From an uncultured Caulobacteraceae bacterium (GTDB lineage Bacteria > Pseudomonadota > Alphaproteobacteria > Caulobacterales > Caulobacteraceae): a stretch of 6,236 bases of DNA. Shown in pieces: positions 5,196 to 6,236 of this stretch. The notes under the pieces were generated by a model. It ran no database searches. It was not told the origin of the DNA and was given only the letters and a program-made list of their open reading frames with translations. A program made the translations under genes and the position numbers. Every line of letters starts with the position of its first letter. Position 1 is the first letter of the stretch. Where the stretch lies: the NCBI GenBank assembly GCA_946482375.1, contig CAMLRH010000157.1:1-6236 (forward strand), in the 5' to 3' direction.

Positions 5196-5780
5196 ATGAA
5201 ACACGTCGTCGTCGTCGCCCACCCCAACGGCGAGAGCTTCACCGCTCACATTGCGCAAACCTATGCGGTGGCGGTCGGCGAGCTCGGTCACGAGGTCATC
5301 GTTCGCGACCTCTACGGGATGGGCTTCGACCCGTGCCTGAAGGCCGGCGAAATCCCGCTTCCCGGCGGCTTCGCGCCCTGGCCCGACGTGAAGGCGGAGC
5401 GCGCCGAGATCGGCGACGCCGATGTCTTCGCCTTCATCTATCCGCTCTGGTTCAACGCGCCGCCGGCGATCCTGAAGGGCTACATCGACCGCGTTTTCGG
5501 CATGGGCTTCGGCTACGGCATGGGTTCAGGCGGCAACGAGCCGCTGCTGACCGGCAAGCAGATGATCAGCATCACCAGCTCGGGCGCGCCCGAGCGCTGG
5601 CTGAAGGAGACCGGGGCGTGGGACGCCATGCGCAAGCTCTTCGATGAGCATATCGCCGCAGTGTGCGGCTTTACGCTGATTGATCACATCCACTTCGACA
5701 GCATCGTGCCGGGCATAACGGAAGAAGCCGTCGAAACCTGCGCGCAGACGGTGCGCGACACCGTGGCGGCGCGCCTCTAG
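5196..5780 (+). CDS. NAD(P)H dehydrogenase (quinone), flavodoxin-fold
   Basis: This encodes a 194-aa member of the Flavodoxin_2 family (NQO1/MdaB/KefF-like), which carries out two-electron reduction of quinones or similar acceptors with NAD(P)H and a bound flavin. The sequence shows the flavin-phosphate loop AHPNGESFT (8-16), the hallmark FIYPLWFNAPPAILKGYIDRVF (80-101), the Gly-rich GMGFGYGMGSGG stretch (102-113) and KQMISITSSGAPERW (121-135). The length matches the family. A GGAGA Shine-Dalgarno sequence lies 5-6 nt before the ATG at 5196, which decides the start over longer in-frame extensions. It is divergent from the DUF883-like gene, with a FixK-type box between. The TAG stop is shared as CTAG with the convergent RNase-like gene. 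In context it may recycle NAD(P)H or protect against quinone stress; the physiological acceptor is unknown. Confidence 0.93.
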   Translation: MKHVVVVAHPNGESFTAHIAQTYAVAVGELGHEVIVRDLYGMGFDPCLKAGEIPLPGGFAPWPDVKAERAEIGDADVFAFIYPLWFNAPPAILKGYIDRVFGMGFGYGMGSGGNEPLLTGKQMISITSSGAPERWLKETGAWDAMRKLFDEHIAAVCGFTLIDHIHFDSIVPGITEEAVETCAQTVRDTVAARL

Positions 5781-6236
5781 GCCAGCGCCGCCCGCAGCCG
5801 GTCGAGGATGCGCTTGCGCTCGCCGTCGCCGGCGGCGTTGTCGAGGCGAGAGTCGATCTCGTTCAGAAGCTCGACCCGCAGGTTGTGCCAGTCCAGGGCG
5901 GTTGCCTGACCGGTCTCCAGGCGTCGGGCCTCATCCGCCGGCGCGGCCGCTTCACGGGTCAGCGTAAAGCCTTGATCTATGTCTGGAACCAACAGCTGCC
6001 CGGGCTCATGGCCCGCGGCCGTAAGGCGAGTCTTGAGCGCGGCCAGCGCGCCCGGTTCGCCGTGGACCAGAAACACCTTGCCGCTGATGGGGCCGCGAGC
6101 CTGAGCCCAGGCGATGAGGCCACGTGCGTCGGCATGGCCGGAATAGACGTCGAACGAGCGGATGCGGGCGCGCACGCGGATGGGCTCGCCCTGGATGCGG
6201 ACCATGTCGCGGCCGTCCTGCAACAGACGGCCCAGC
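5777..6236 (-). CDS. MBL-fold beta-CASP/RMMBL RNase-like protein, C-terminal part (5' end outside the window)
   Basis: This is the last 152 codons of a metallo-beta-lactamase-fold protein of the beta-CASP (CPSF73/YSH1-like) group; the open frame continues past the right edge. Visible are the RMMBL segment with FDVYSGHADARGLIAWA (the FSxHAD-type motif, His about residue 34 of the visible part) and VFLVHGEPGAL (the VHGE-type motif, His about residue 58), both of which contribute metal or active-site histidines in the family. The last 60 residues are a charged helical tail. The N-terminal HxHxDH metal motif should lie beyond the window, and full members are about 450 aa or more. The family includes RNA endo/exonucleases, but bacterial members of this short type are mostly uncharacterised, so RNA as substrate is inferred. 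The stop overlaps the convergent quinone oxidoreductase gene by CTAG. No start is called because the gene is cut. Confidence 0.9.
   Translation of the reverse strand, partial: LGRLLQDGRDMVRIQGEPIRVRARIRSFDVYSGHADARGLIAWAQARGPISGKVFLVHGEPGALAALKTRLTAAGHEPGQLLVPDIDQGFTLTREAAAPADEARRLETGQATALDWHNLRVELLNEIDSRLDNAAGDGERKRILDRLRAALA

Noticed and set aside
5079..5291. Extension of the DUF883-like frame upstream of 5078
   Set aside because: It would overlap the divergent quinone oxidoreductase gene, while the ATG at 5078 has a clear AGGAG and a typical family start.

Overview
This is a dense, high-GC window with the codon habits of a GC-rich proteobacterium. An alphaproteobacterium is most likely, because three 14-bp sites of the FNR/FixK type sit in gene-start regions and the gene content resembles oxygen-limitation/stress clusters of that class. 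This placement is an inference; there is no rRNA or other phylogenetic marker in the window. No mobile element, tRNA, rRNA or CRISPR array was seen.

Layout, left to right. (1) The 3' end of a short-chain dehydrogenase (SDR) gene on +. (2) A minus-strand block that reads from right to left: hsp20 (small heat-shock protein), a zinc alcohol dehydrogenase, then a small Host_attach/baeRF-like protein. (3) A 206-bp divergent control region, then a plus-strand pair: phosphate acyltransferase and acetate kinase, overlapping by ATGA. (4) A minus-strand gene for a 102-aa membrane-anchored DUF883-like protein. (5) A 117-bp divergent control region, then a plus-strand flavodoxin-fold NAD(P)H:quinone oxidoreductase. 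(6) The 3' end of a minus-strand beta-CASP/RMMBL metallo-beta-lactamase-fold RNase-like gene that runs off the right edge.

How it fits together. The acyltransferase and kinase form a substrate-level phosphorylation route (acyl-CoA to acyl-phosphate to carboxylate plus ATP). The alcohol dehydrogenase, SDR and quinone oxidoreductase can dispose of or redistribute reducing equivalents. Hsp20, the DUF883-like protein, the Host_attach protein and the RNase-like protein are proteostasis, ribosome or RNA-associated families. Three boxes sharing the pattern TTGCG-N4-ATCAA stand in front of the acyltransferase/kinase pair, the DUF883/quinone oxidoreductase divergent pair and the Host_attach gene. The simplest reading is a low-oxygen energy-and-survival island under one CRP/FNR-family regulator that is not encoded in the window.

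Two structural oddities stand out. All three convergent junctions share a palindromic CTAG as the stop of both genes, leaving no space for a terminator. The hsp20 leader carries a strong GC hairpin followed by a U-run just before its Shine-Dalgarno sequence.
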